A stretch of DNA of 64,000 bases, from assembly GCF_036226465.1 (NCBI RefSeq), contig NZ_CP108476.1:7812001-7876000 (forward strand), in the 5' to 3' direction. This document shows positions 9,201 through 17,867 of the stretch, in pieces. Made by a program: the position numbers and the translations under genes. The stretch is from Kitasatospora sp. NBC_01250 (GTDB lineage Bacteria; Actinomycetota; Actinomycetes; Streptomycetales; Streptomycetaceae). How positions within the stretch are numbered: position 1 is the stretch's first letter; each line of letters opens with the position of its first letter. Below the pieces are notes generated by a model. That model had not been told where the DNA came from and made no database searches. It was given only the letters and a program-made list of their open reading frames with translations.

Positions 9201-11121
9201 GGTCTGGATGATCGAGGACCCCGGCACGGCACTGCGCGGCTGGATCGAGTTCGACGCCCGGCTGTACGACCGGGCGACCGTCGCGGCATTCTGCCGCGAG
9301 TGGATCGACTCGCTCGCCCGCTACGCCGCGGACCCAGCGGCGCCGGTCGGCGAGCCGGTGGCCGGTGCCGCGACGGTGGTCGCGCGCTTCGAGGAGCGGG
9401 TGCGGGCGTGTCCGCAGGCGGTGGCGCTGAGTGGGCCGGGTGCGGGTGAGTGGTCGTACGGGGAGTTGAATGCGCGGGCGAACCAGGTGGCGTGGTGGTT
9501 GCGTGGTCACGGGGTGGGTGTGGGTGACCGGGTGGGGTTGCACGTGGCGCGGTCGTCGGAGTGCGTGGCGGCGATGCTGGGGGTGCTGAAGGCCGGTGCG
9601 GCGTACGTGCCGCTGGAGCCGGGGGTGCCGTTCGAGCGGCTGGCGCACTTCGTGCGGGACGCGGCGCCGGTGCTGGTGGTGAGCGCCGACCCGGTGGCGG
9701 CGGCGGGCTTCGGGGTGCGGGTGCTGGACCTCGCGGACCGGGAGCTGGCTGCCCAGCAGCGCGGCAATCCCGTGGTCGAGCTGTCGCCCGAGGACGCGTT
9801 CTACGTGCCGTACACCTCCGGCTCCACCGGGGTCCCCAAGGGCACGCTGGTGCCGCACCGGGCGGTGCCGGGGTTCTTCGCGGGGCAGGGGTACGCCTCC
9901 TGGGGGCCGGGGTCGACGGCGGTGCTGCACTCGGCGCTGAGCTGGGACGGCCATGTGCTGGACCTGTACCCGGCGCTGCTCTCCGGCGGCCGGGTGCTGA
10001 TCCCGCAGGCGGGCGACACCAGCGACCCGATCGGCGTCGCGCAGTTCGCGGCCGAGCACGGTGCCACCGTCCTGCTGCTCAGCGCGGCGGCCTTCGGCGC
10101 CGTGGTCACGGCCGATCCTGGCCTGCTGAAGAACCTGCGGGACCTGCTGCTCGGCGGCGACCGGATTCCCGCCGACCACTTCCGCCGGATGCTCACCGAG
10201 CTGCCCGACGTCAATGTGGTGCACCTCTACGGTCCGTCCGAGGCGACGGTGGCCGCCACCATGCACCAGGTGCGGCCGGCGGATCTGGAGCGGCCGGCGG
10301 TGCCGATCGGCCGTGCGCTGGGCGACCGGAGCGTCCATGTGCTGGACGAGCGGCTGCGGCCGAGTGCGACCGGCGAGGAGGGCGAACTCTACATCGCCGG
10401 ACCGGCTTTGGGTCACGGCTACCTGAACCGAACCGCGCTGACGGCCCGCAGCTTCCTGCCCGACCCGTTCGACGCCGAACCGGGCGCGCGGCTCTACCGG
10501 ACCGGTGACCTGGTGCGCCGACTGCCGGACGGAACCCTGGAGTTCATCGGCCGCCGGGACGGTCAGGTTAAGGTGCGCGGCTACCGGATCGAGCTGGGCG
10601 AGATCGAGAGCGCGCTCGCCGCCCACCCGCAGGTCGCCACCTGCGCGGTGACCGTGTACGAGCCGGCACCGGGCGAGAAGCGGCTGGCGGCGTACGTCAC
10701 GGCCGAGCCGGGCGCGCTGCCGCAGGCCGCCGAGCTGCGCGGCCACCTGCTGGCGCGGCTGCCGGAGTACATGGTGCCCGCCGGCTTCACCCTGCTGCCC
10801 GAACTCCCGCTGACCGCCCACGGGAAGATCGACCGCAAGGCGCTCCCCGCGCCCGATCCCGCCGCCGGGCCACCGGTGGACCCGGCCGCCGGCCGCCGGG
10901 CGCCCGCTGGCGAGCTGGAGCGGTGCATCGCCGAGGCCTGGTCCGAGGTGCTGGGCCTGCCGGAGGTCGGCGTCGACGACAACTTCTTCCAGCTCGGCGG
11001 GGATTCGCTGCGCGCGGTGCGGGTCGCGGTGCTGCTGGCCGAGACGCTGGACCGGGAGGTTCCGCCCCGGCTGGTCTTCAGCTGCAAGACCGTCTCGGCC
11101 CTCGCCGCCCAGCTGGCCTGA
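6235..11121 (+). CDS. Non-ribosomal peptide synthetase, A-T-C-A-T (likely initiation subunit)
   Basis: 1628 residues from ATG 6235 (no strong ribosome binding site; a TTG at 6157 is the alternative). Domains: A1 about 30-510 (YTSGTTGTPKG near 160, GKIDRR at its end), T1 with Ser near 557 (LGGDSL), C1 about 610-1040 with HHIIWDE near 745, A2 about 1049-1530 (YTSGSTGVPKG near 1193), T2 with Ser near 1591. There is no C domain before A1, so it should load the first amino acid; there is no TE. By aligning to the GrsA pocket by eye I read the ten specificity positions as D-V-E-N-M-C-A-I-T-K (A1) and D-G-L-L-L-G-L-V-A-K (A2); neither matches a substrate I recognise. The N-terminus is a Ser-Pro repeat. 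A 300-bp part of A2 is nearly identical to the A-T gene at 15.97 kb. Confidence 0.93.
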   Translation: MAELKSSPPSPVSPLSSASPVSPPLLPGPVAGAPGCLELIAAVARHAPSRAAIRVGGRVVDYAELEGRSAALAGRLARSVPGSGGVVGVRAADRVDYVVALLAALKAGVAFLPLDPEAPQARVAAILADSGAVLLAPDDERGGDAARTVAGPGETAYIIYTSGTTGTPKGVAVARAALDGHLATVRERFGITADDVVLQFSAPYVDVWVEQVLTALTAGACLAMTGARVTAPAELAALIRREGVTVANLPAGYWQEFTALLDHCAGDLASLRLMVCGSDTMPAASAERWLRETGIPLLNAYGPTEAVITSLVHEVREAGAGRSVPIGRAIGQRELYVLDEEMHEAAAGELCIGGTALALGYLNRPGLTAQRFVPDPFSPVPGARMYRTGDLVRRLADGTVEFGGRRDDQVKVRGYRIELGEIERALAAHPQVATCAVSVYEPAPGDRRLAGYVTAEGNGLPRADELQEHLRATLPAYMVPATITVLPALPLTANGKIDRRALPAPAEDRGHTGHAGQAAHEEPGSELERLIAGVWSEILGVQGIGLDENFFNLGGDSLTALRVAGRMLETPYADVSHVTVFEAQTVRELAAAMAAAGAPAAGPELTRRRAATAPLSGLQRGLWTHAQFNPDSTAYNIPWVFELAGPVDPRALQVALEGLVARHEALRTTFATERGEPRQVIHAERPVPIAVSDLTGAAEEEREAATMTAIEQDARAPFNLAEGPLFRVRLIRHGAERSTLVAVFHHIIWDEASLGVFERELGELYAAAVRGGEPQLAELPVQYADYSSWQQETPQQRHLDYWAEQLRGAPAVTVLPADRPRTEQDAPRGDSLRFEIPAGTARRIRELARAEDATPFTVLLAAFAALVHRHTRDEDLVVGTPVTTRSRPELDALIGYFVTMLPLRVRVGADLGFRDLVRHVRDTSFDAHAHRDTPLDSIVNAVLDDRRLDVSPLFQTAFELHPASGSAVRLGELTGTRRLHAHQVAKFEQVWMIEDPGTALRGWIEFDARLYDRATVAAFCREWIDSLARYAADPAAPVGEPVAGAATVVARFEERVRACPQAVALSGPGAGEWSYGELNARANQVAWWLRGHGVGVGDRVGLHVARSSECVAAMLGVLKAGAAYVPLEPGVPFERLAHFVRDAAPVLVVSADPVAAAGFGVRVLDLADRELAAQQRGNPVVELSPEDAFYVPYTSGSTGVPKGTLVPHRAVPGFFAGQGYASWGPGSTAVLHSALSWDGHVLDLYPALLSGGRVLIPQAGDTSDPIGVAQFAAEHGATVLLLSAAAFGAVVTADPGLLKNLRDLLLGGDRIPADHFRRMLTELPDVNVVHLYGPSEATVAATMHQVRPADLERPAVPIGRALGDRSVHVLDERLRPSATGEEGELYIAGPALGHGYLNRTALTARSFLPDPFDAEPGARLYRTGDLVRRLPDGTLEFIGRRDGQVKVRGYRIELGEIESALAAHPQVATCAVTVYEPAPGEKRLAAYVTAEPGALPQAAELRGHLLARLPEYMVPAGFTLLPELPLTAHGKIDRKALPAPDPAAGPPVDPAAGRRAPAGELERCIAEAWSEVLGLPEVGVDDNFFQLGGDSLRAVRVAVLLAETLDREVPPRLVFSCKTVSALAAQLA
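9387..9686 (+). repeat. Intragenic 300-bp near-identical repeat, copy 1 (A2 domain)
   Basis: This stretch of the A2 domain differs from 16076-16375 at only about 12 of 300 bases, while the sequences on both sides diverge much more. It is also marked by G-ending and T-containing codons (TTG, GGT, AAT) unlike the C-ending codons of the rest of the gene, suggesting recent gene conversion or duplication of this block. Confidence 0.85.
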
Positions 11122-11147
11122 GGCCGGCCCACAGAATTGGAGTGATC

Positions 11148-14100
11148 ATGGGCAACTACCATGCCCTGACCCGGCGGAACGCCGACCGGGCACCGGTGTC
11201 CGGCCTGCAGCGCGGGCTGTGGTTCCTCGACCAGCTCACCCCGGGCAGCCCCGCCTACAACATCCCCTGGGTGCTCGACCTCGACGGGCCGGTCGAACTC
11301 GCCATCCTGCAGCAGGCGCTGGACACCATCCTCGCGCGGCACGAAGCGCTGCGCACCACCTTCGCCACCGACCGGGACGAGCCGTGCCAGCTGGTCCACG
11401 CCGAACTGCCGGTGCGGATCGCGCTGACCGATCTGACTGCGCTGCCCGCCGAGCGGCGCACGGCGGCGGCTGCGGCGGCCGTGGCGCAGGACGCCGGGGA
11501 GCCGTTCAGCCTCGCCGAGGGCCCGCTGCTGCGCGTCCGGCTGATCCGGCACGGCGCCGCGGACGGCGAGCGGAGCACCGTCGTCGCGGTCTTCCACCAC
11601 ATCGTCTGGGACGAGTGGTCGATGGGCCTGTTCGAGCGGGAGCTGACCGAGGCCTACGACGCCGCGCTGACCGGCCGCACCCCGCAGCTGCCCGAACTGC
11701 CCGTGCAGTACGGCGACTACAGCGCCTGGGAGCGGTCCACTCCGCGCGAGCGGGATCTGGCCTACTGGCGGCAGCAGCTGGACGGTGCCCCGGCCGTCAC
11801 CACGCTGCCCGCGGACCGCCCCCGCCCGGCCCGGGCCAGCGCACGCGGCGACACCTACCACTACCCGTTGACGCCCGGCACCGCCGCCCGGGTGGGCGAG
11901 CTGGCCCGCGAGTCGGGGGCCACCCCGTTCACCGTGCTGCTGGCCGCCTTCGCCACCCTCGTCCACCGGTACACCCGGGAGCAGGACCTGGTGATCGGCA
12001 CCCCGGTGTCCACCCGAAATCGTCCCGAACTCGACCACCTGATGGGCTACTTCGTCAACGTGCTGCCGCTGCGCCTGCGGGCCGGGGGGCAGACCACCTT
12101 CCGCGAGCTGGTCGAGCAGGCCCGGGACACCGCGTTCGACGCCTACGGTCACCTGGACACCCCGTTCGACAGCATCGTCAACGAGGTGGCGGTGGACCGG
12201 TCGGGCAGCCAACCTCCGCTGGTGCAGCTGCTGTTCGGCGCGCACACCCAGGACCCGGCCGGGCTGCGGCTCGGCTCCGCCACCGGCCGCGGCCGGTCGC
12301 AGCCCAACGGCACCACCAAGTTCGACCTGATCTGGTCCACCTACGACGACGGCGAGCTGCACGGCGAGGTGGAGTTCGCCACCGAGCTGTTCGACCGGGC
12401 CACCATCGCCCGACTGGCCGAAGCCTGGCGGGAGTTGCTCGACCAGGCGATCGGCGCACCGGACACCCCGCTCGGCGTGCTCGGCCTGGTGCCGCCGGCC
12501 GGACTCCCGGCCCTGCTACCCCGGCCCGCCGAGCCGGCCGGCGCCGACCTCCCGCTGCACCGCGGCTTCGAGCGACGGGTCGACCGCGCACCCGCCGCCC
12601 CGGCGCTCACCGACGCCGCCCGCTCGCTCAGTTACGCCGAGCTGGACCAGGAGGCCAACCGGCTGGCCCACCACCTGCACGCGGCGGGGGTGCGGCGCGG
12701 CGACCGGGTGGGCCTCTACCTGGACCGCACCGCGCAGGCGGTGGTGGCGATCCTCGCCGTGCTCAAGACCGGCGCGGCCTACGTCCCGGTCGACCTCACC
12801 GCGCCGAGCGAGCGGCGGGCCTTCGCGTTCGCCGACGCCCGGGTGCGGGTGGTGGTGACCGACCAGCCGGACGGCGCGGCCGACGGCCCCTGGCGCACCG
12901 TGCACCTGCAGCGGGAGGCCGAGGCGATCGCCCGGCGCCCCGCGCACCGGCCCGAGGCGGGGGCCACCGCCGACGACGTCGCCTACCTCATCTTCACCTC
13001 CGGCTCCACCGGCCGGCCCAAGGGGGTGCAGATCGCCCACCGCAGCGTCGGCGAGCTGATGGCCGACACCGCGCGGCGGCTGGAGATCGGCGCCACCGAC
13101 GTGGCCACGCTCTTCCACTCCTACGCCTTCGACGTCTCCGTGTGGGAGATCTGGAGCGCGCTGCTGCACGGCGGCACCCTGGTCGTCGTCCCCTACCTGA
13201 CCTGCCGCGAGCCGCAGGAGTTCGCCGCGCTGCTGGCCCGTGAGCAGGTCACCCTGCTCTCCCAGACCCCCTCCGCCTTCCGGCAGTTGACCACCGCGCT
13301 GGAGGAGCGCCCACGTCCGCTGCCCCGGCTGCGCCGGGTCCTGCTGGCCGGCGAGGCGCTGGACCCGCCCGCGGTGCGCCGCTGGTTCGGCCTGCCGCAG
13401 CCGCCGCCCGCGGTGCTGTGCAACCTGTACGGGACGACGGAGACCACGGTGCACGCCACCGCCTTCGACATCGGCGCGGACACGGCGCAGGCCTTCGACC
13501 GCAGCCAGGTCGGTTCGGTGCTCGGGCACCTGACCCAGGCGGTGCTCGACGACCGGCTGCGACCGGTGCCGCTCGGGGTGCCGGGTGAACTCTTCATCGG
13601 CGGCGAGGCGTTGGCGCACGGCTACCTCAACAGGCCGGGCCTCACCGCGCAGCGCTTCCTGGTCGACCCGTTCAGTCCGGTGCCAGGCGCGCGGATGTAC
13701 CGCACCGGCGACCTGGTGCGCCGGCTGCCCGGCGGCGGCCTCGAGTACCTGGGCCGGCGGGACGGCCAGGTGAAGGTCCGGGGCTACCGGATCGAGCTGG
13801 GCGAGATCGAGAGCGCGCTCGCCGCCCACCCGTCCGTGGCCAGCTGTGCGGTCACCGTGCACGAACCCGCGCCGGGGGACCGCAGGCTGGCCGCCTACCT
13901 GACCAGCGCAGCCGAGGGCGGACCGGACCTCGCCGAGCTGCGGCGCCACCTGCGCACCACGCTGCCCGAGTACATGGTCCCGGCCAGCTTCACCGTGCTG
14001 CCCGTGCTGCCGCTGACCACCAACGGCAAGATCGACCGGGCCGCGCTGCCGGAGCCCTCGGGCGCCCTGGTGGTCCACGCCGAGGGCGAGCGGGTGGCGC

Positions 14101-15692
14101 CGAGCGGTGAACTGGAGGTGCTGGTGGCCAAGATCTGGTCCCAGGTGCTGGACGTGGCCGCGGCGGAGCTGGGCGCCCACGACAACTTCTTCCACCTGGG
14201 CGGGGATTCGCTGCGCGCGGTGCGGGTGGCGAGCGCGCTGCGGGCGGCGGGCTGGAGCGTGCGGCTGCAGGACTTCTTCGCGGGGCCGACGGTCGCCGCC
14301 CTCGCGGCGGCGGCCACCCCGGACCTGGCGAGCGGTGAAGAACCGCTGGAGCAACCGCCGTTCGCACTGATCACGGTGGCCGACCGGGCCGCCCTGCCGG
14401 ACGGCGTGGTGGACGCCTACCCGACCGCGACCATGCAGCTGGCCATGGCCTACCACATGGAGCTGTCCGGGGGCACCGACAGCTACCACAACGTCAACAG
14501 CTACCTGGTGACCGGCGCCTTCGACCGGGCGCTCTTCGAGCAGGCCGTCACCGAGGCGATGGAGCGCCACCCGGTGCTGCGCACCTCGATCGACCTGATG
14601 TCCTTCGGCGAACCGCTCCAACTGGTGCACGGCACGCTCCCGGCCCCGGTCCGGGTCGCCGATCTGCGGCAGCTGCCGCAGCAGCAGCGGCAGGCGGCGG
14701 TGCGCGAGGAGTTCGAGCGGCTGCGGAGCACCGGCTTCGCGCTCGCCGAGGCCCCGCTCTTCGCGGCCAGCGTGCACCTGCTCGCCGAGGACGCCTTCCA
14801 GCTGACCATCGCCGAGCACCACGCGATCCTGGACGGCTGGAGCTTCACCTCGCTGCTGTCGGAACTGCTGCGCCGCCACGCCGAGTTGCTGGCCGACCCG
14901 GACCGTCCGCCGCTGGCCGCGCCGAAGTCCGGTTTCGGGGAGTTCGTCGCCACCGAGCGCGCGGCGGCGGATGACCGGGCCGCGCTGGAGTTCTGGCGCG
15001 ACCGGCTGGCGGGCGTCGACGGAACCCTGCGCCCGCGCGCCGATCTCGCCCCGGTGGCCGGGGAGTTGGGCGTGCGCAGCACCGAGCGGCTGCTGCCCGG
15101 GATCGGCGCGGTGCTGCGGCTGGCCGCGGCGACCAGCGGTGGGACGCCCAAGAGCGCCGCGTTCGCCGCCCACCTGGTGGCACTGGGCCGGATCACCGGC
15201 GCACCGCGGGTGACCAGCGGTCTCTCGGTCAACGGCCGGCTGGCCAAGGACGGCGGCACCGAGGCGCTCGGTCTCTTCCTCAACACCGTGCCGGTGAGCG
15301 CGGCGGTGGACGGCGACCCCGGCGCGCTGGCCCGGCTGCTGCACGAGCAGGAGACGGCGATGCTGCCGTACCGGCGGATGCCGTTCGCGACCCTGGCCCG
15401 GTTGATGGCCGGCACCGCGCTGGACAGCAACTTCGGCTTCCTGCGCTTCCACGCGCTGGGCCGGCTCGCCGAGGGCAGCGCCCAGATCGTCAGCGACAGC
15501 CTGCGCTTCGAGCCGACCATGCGGCACGAGCCGACCAACTTCGCGCTCAGCGCGGCGGTGGTGCTGGACCCGACCTCGGACGACGGCCTGCTGCTGGTCG
15601 ACCACGACCGGGCCAGGCTGCCCGAGCGGGCGGCGGCCGAGTACGCGGCCGCCTACCTGGCGGCGCTGGACGCCATCGCCGCGGGCCGGTGA
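11148..15692 (+). CDS. Non-ribosomal peptide synthetase, C-A-T-C
   Basis: 1514 residues from ATG 11148, 26 bp after NRPS1, with GGAGTG as ribosome binding site. Domains: C about 15-440 (HHIVWDE near 150, again WDE instead of the usual xDG), A about 465-930 (FTSGSTGRPKG near 616), T with Ser near 1021 (LGGDSLRA), and a second C about 1085-1505 with the standard HHAILDG near 1224. I read the A pocket as D-V-W-S-L-A-L-V-H-K, which has Ser/Thr-type features (D-x-W, V-H-K) but is not an exact known code. The subunit ends in a C domain with no partner module, so it must either pass the chain to a separate T domain or release it by condensing with a free amine or alcohol. Confidence 0.92.
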   Translation: MGNYHALTRRNADRAPVSGLQRGLWFLDQLTPGSPAYNIPWVLDLDGPVELAILQQALDTILARHEALRTTFATDRDEPCQLVHAELPVRIALTDLTALPAERRTAAAAAAVAQDAGEPFSLAEGPLLRVRLIRHGAADGERSTVVAVFHHIVWDEWSMGLFERELTEAYDAALTGRTPQLPELPVQYGDYSAWERSTPRERDLAYWRQQLDGAPAVTTLPADRPRPARASARGDTYHYPLTPGTAARVGELARESGATPFTVLLAAFATLVHRYTREQDLVIGTPVSTRNRPELDHLMGYFVNVLPLRLRAGGQTTFRELVEQARDTAFDAYGHLDTPFDSIVNEVAVDRSGSQPPLVQLLFGAHTQDPAGLRLGSATGRGRSQPNGTTKFDLIWSTYDDGELHGEVEFATELFDRATIARLAEAWRELLDQAIGAPDTPLGVLGLVPPAGLPALLPRPAEPAGADLPLHRGFERRVDRAPAAPALTDAARSLSYAELDQEANRLAHHLHAAGVRRGDRVGLYLDRTAQAVVAILAVLKTGAAYVPVDLTAPSERRAFAFADARVRVVVTDQPDGAADGPWRTVHLQREAEAIARRPAHRPEAGATADDVAYLIFTSGSTGRPKGVQIAHRSVGELMADTARRLEIGATDVATLFHSYAFDVSVWEIWSALLHGGTLVVVPYLTCREPQEFAALLAREQVTLLSQTPSAFRQLTTALEERPRPLPRLRRVLLAGEALDPPAVRRWFGLPQPPPAVLCNLYGTTETTVHATAFDIGADTAQAFDRSQVGSVLGHLTQAVLDDRLRPVPLGVPGELFIGGEALAHGYLNRPGLTAQRFLVDPFSPVPGARMYRTGDLVRRLPGGGLEYLGRRDGQVKVRGYRIELGEIESALAAHPSVASCAVTVHEPAPGDRRLAAYLTSAAEGGPDLAELRRHLRTTLPEYMVPASFTVLPVLPLTTNGKIDRAALPEPSGALVVHAEGERVAPSGELEVLVAKIWSQVLDVAAAELGAHDNFFHLGGDSLRAVRVASALRAAGWSVRLQDFFAGPTVAALAAAATPDLASGEEPLEQPPFALITVADRAALPDGVVDAYPTATMQLAMAYHMELSGGTDSYHNVNSYLVTGAFDRALFEQAVTEAMERHPVLRTSIDLMSFGEPLQLVHGTLPAPVRVADLRQLPQQQRQAAVREEFERLRSTGFALAEAPLFAASVHLLAEDAFQLTIAEHHAILDGWSFTSLLSELLRRHAELLADPDRPPLAAPKSGFGEFVATERAAADDRAALEFWRDRLAGVDGTLRPRADLAPVAGELGVRSTERLLPGIGAVLRLAAATSGGTPKSAAFAAHLVALGRITGAPRVTSGLSVNGRLAKDGGTEALGLFLNTVPVSAAVDGDPGALARLLHEQETAMLPYRRMPFATLARLMAGTALDSNFGFLRFHALGRLAEGSAQIVSDSLRFEPTMRHEPTNFALSAAVVLDPTSDDGLLLVDHDRARLPERAAAEYAAAYLAALDAIAAGR

Positions 15693-15753
15693 ACCCGCCG
15701 GACCCACGAGTGCTCACCACACCTGACGAACCATCAGCAGAGGAGTAGCCGTC

Positions 15754-15972
15754 ATGGACGCTTTCACCGAGTTCAACGTCGTGGTCAACGAGGAGGAGCA
15801 GTACTCCCTCTGGCCGATCGAGCTGGAGCTCCCGCTCGGCTGGCGGGCCGAGGGGACCAGCGGCAGCGAGGCCGACTGCCTGGCCCGGGTCGAGCAGGTG
15901 TGGTCGGACATCCGTCCCAAGAGCCTGCGGGACTCCATCGAGCGGCGCCGGGCCGAGGAGTCCGTGCGATGA
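15754..15972 (+). CDS. MbtH-like NRPS accessory protein
   Basis: 72 residues. It has the full MbtH signature: NEEEQYSLWP, then PLGWRAEGTSGS, CLARVEQVW, and the closing DIRPKSLRD. MbtH-like proteins bind the N-terminal subdomain of adenylation domains and are needed for their folding and activity. Ribosome binding site AGAGGAG precedes ATG 15754. Its stop overlaps the ATG of the next (A-T) gene (ATGA), so that A domain is its most likely first partner, though such proteins usually serve several A domains of a cluster. Confidence 0.95.
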   Translation: MDAFTEFNVVVNEEEQYSLWPIELELPLGWRAEGTSGSEADCLARVEQVWSDIRPKSLRDSIERRRAEESVR

Positions 15973-17867
15973 CCATCGGACTGGAGATCGGGCCCGGCGC
16001 GGGCCTGGGCACCACGGGGACGGGTCTGGCCACCACGGGGGCGGGTCCGGGCACCACGGGCACGGTCGTGGGGCTCTTCGAGGAGCAGGTGCGGGCGTGC
16101 CCGCAGGCGGTGGCGCTGAGTGCGCCGGGTGCGGGTGAGTGGTCGTACGGGGAGCTGAACGCGCGGGCGAACCAGGTGGCCTGGTGGTTGCGTGGTCACG
16201 GGGTCGGCGTGGGTGACCGGGTGGGGTTGCACGTGGCGCGGTCGCTGGAGTGCGTGGCGGCGATGCTGGGGGTGCTGAAGGCCGGTGCGGCGTACGTGCC
16301 GCTGGAGCCGGGGGTGCCGTTCGAGCGGCTGGCGCACTTCGTGCGGGACGCGGCGCCGGTGGTGCTGGTGAGCGCGGATCCGGCGGCGGCGCCCCGGCTG
16401 GGTGTGCGGGTGCTGGACCTGGCGGACCCGGAGCTGGCCGGGCAGGACACCCGGGACCTGGGGCTGGAGCTCTCCGCCGAGGACGTGGTGTACGTGCCGT
16501 ACACCTCGGGCTCCACCGGCCTGCCGAAGGGCACGCTGGTGCCGCACCGCGCGGTGCCGGGCTTCTTCGCCGGCGAGCGGTACGCCTACTGGGGCCCCGG
16601 GGCGACGGCGGTGCTGCACGCGGCGCTCTCCTGGGACGGCCACATCCTGGACCTCTACCCGGCGCTGCTCTCCGGCGGCCGGGTGCTGATCCCCGGCCAC
16701 GGCAACTCCGACCCCATCGCCACCGCCCACACCGCGGCCGAGCACGGCGCCAGCGTGCTCTTCCTCACCACCGCCGCCTTCAACCTGCTCGCCCTCACCC
16801 AGGGCGGCCCGGCCACCGCCCCGCGGCACCTGCTGTTCGGCGGCGAGAGCGCCAGCGTCGAGTACACCCGGCAGATCGCGCGCCGCTACCCGGACACCCA
16901 CCTGGTGCACTGCTACGGCCCCTCCGAGGCCACCGTCTTCACCACCGTGCAGCCGCTCGGTCCCGCCGACCTGGCCGGGGAGTCGCTGCCGATCGGGCGG
17001 CCGGTCGGCGACCGGACCGTCCACCTGCTGGACGAGCGGCTGCGGCCCACCCCGGACGGCGAGACGGGCGAACTGTACGTCGCAGGACGGGCGTTGGGCC
17101 ACGGCTACCTCAACCGCCCCACTCTGACGGCCAGCAGGTTCCTGCCCGACCCGTTCAGTGCCGAACCCGGCGCGCGGATGTACCGCACCGGCGACCTGGT
17201 GCGCCGACTGCCGGACGGCAGGCTGGAGTTCGTCGGACGGCGGGACGGCCAGGTGAAGATCCGGGGCTACCGGATCGAGCTGGGCGAGATCGAGACCGTG
17301 CTCGCCGCGCTCCCGGCGGTGGCCACCTGCGCGGTCACCGTGCACGAGCCCACGCCGGGGGACAAGCGGCTGGCCGCCTACCTCACGGCCGCCGAGGGCA
17401 GCGCGCCCGACCCCGAGGGCATCCGGGAGCAGCTGCGGGCGAAGCTGCCCGAGTACCTGGTGCCGGCCACCGTCGCGGTGCTGCCCGCGCTGCCGATGAC
17501 CGTCAACGGGAAGATCGACCGCCGGGCACTGCCGGCGCCGGACCCCGGCACGGACACACCGGCGGCGCTGGAGCGCCAGCAGCCGGACGAGGACCCGCTG
17601 CAGCGGCTCATCGGCCTCGCCTGGTCCCGGCTGCTGGGCGTCGGACAGGTGACGGGAAGCGACAACTTCCTCACCCTGGGCGGGCATTCCCTGCTCGCGG
17701 TGCGGCTGGTGCACGTGCTGCGCGCGGCCCTGGGGGTGGAGGTCACCCTCGGCAGCCTGCTCGCCGCCGCCGACCTGGCGGAGTTCACGGCCGGCGTGCG
17801 GGCCGAACTCGACCGCGCGGGCGCCGAACCCGACCTGCCCAAGCTGCTCGCCAGGCTGGCGTCATGA
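15969..17867 (+). CDS. Free adenylation-thiolation didomain NRPS (A-T)
   Basis: 632 residues. After a Gly/Thr-rich imperfect repeat (GLGTTGTGLATTGAGPG) the A domain runs about 35-520 (YTSGSTGLPKG near 178) and the T domain carries Ser near 574 in LGGHSLLA. The pocket as I read it is D-G-L-L-L-G-C-V-F-K, very close to A2 of NRPS1, so the two domains probably select the same or a similar amino acid. A free A-T protein directly behind MbtH and close to a P450 and a thioesterase resembles the aminoacyl-carrier systems used to make beta-hydroxy amino acids (nikkomycin and aminocoumarin type). Alternatively it is an ordinary extension half-module served by the following free C domain. Confidence 0.92.
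   Translation: MTIGLEIGPGAGLGTTGTGLATTGAGPGTTGTVVGLFEEQVRACPQAVALSAPGAGEWSYGELNARANQVAWWLRGHGVGVGDRVGLHVARSLECVAAMLGVLKAGAAYVPLEPGVPFERLAHFVRDAAPVVLVSADPAAAPRLGVRVLDLADPELAGQDTRDLGLELSAEDVVYVPYTSGSTGLPKGTLVPHRAVPGFFAGERYAYWGPGATAVLHAALSWDGHILDLYPALLSGGRVLIPGHGNSDPIATAHTAAEHGASVLFLTTAAFNLLALTQGGPATAPRHLLFGGESASVEYTRQIARRYPDTHLVHCYGPSEATVFTTVQPLGPADLAGESLPIGRPVGDRTVHLLDERLRPTPDGETGELYVAGRALGHGYLNRPTLTASRFLPDPFSAEPGARMYRTGDLVRRLPDGRLEFVGRRDGQVKIRGYRIELGEIETVLAALPAVATCAVTVHEPTPGDKRLAAYLTAAEGSAPDPEGIREQLRAKLPEYLVPATVAVLPALPMTVNGKIDRRALPAPDPGTDTPAALERQQPDEDPLQRLIGLAWSRLLGVGQVTGSDNFLTLGGHSLLAVRLVHVLRAALGVEVTLGSLLAAADLAEFTAGVRAELDRAGAEPDLPKLLARLAS
16076..16375 (+). repeat. Intragenic 300-bp near-identical repeat, copy 2 (A-T gene)
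   Basis: Partner of 9387-9686, offset 6689 bp in the same orientation, about 96% identical. It covers the A1-A2 core region of the adenylation domain. Recombination between the two copies would fuse NRPS1 to the A-T gene and delete everything between. Confidence 0.85.

Noticed and set aside
6283..10821. A 1512-codon open frame on the minus strand opposite NRPS1
   Set aside because: Shadow of the NRPS gene; no recognised domain and unnatural composition.
15714..17714. A 666-codon minus-strand frame opposite the MbtH and A-T genes
   Set aside because: Shadow frame; overlaps two well-supported genes.
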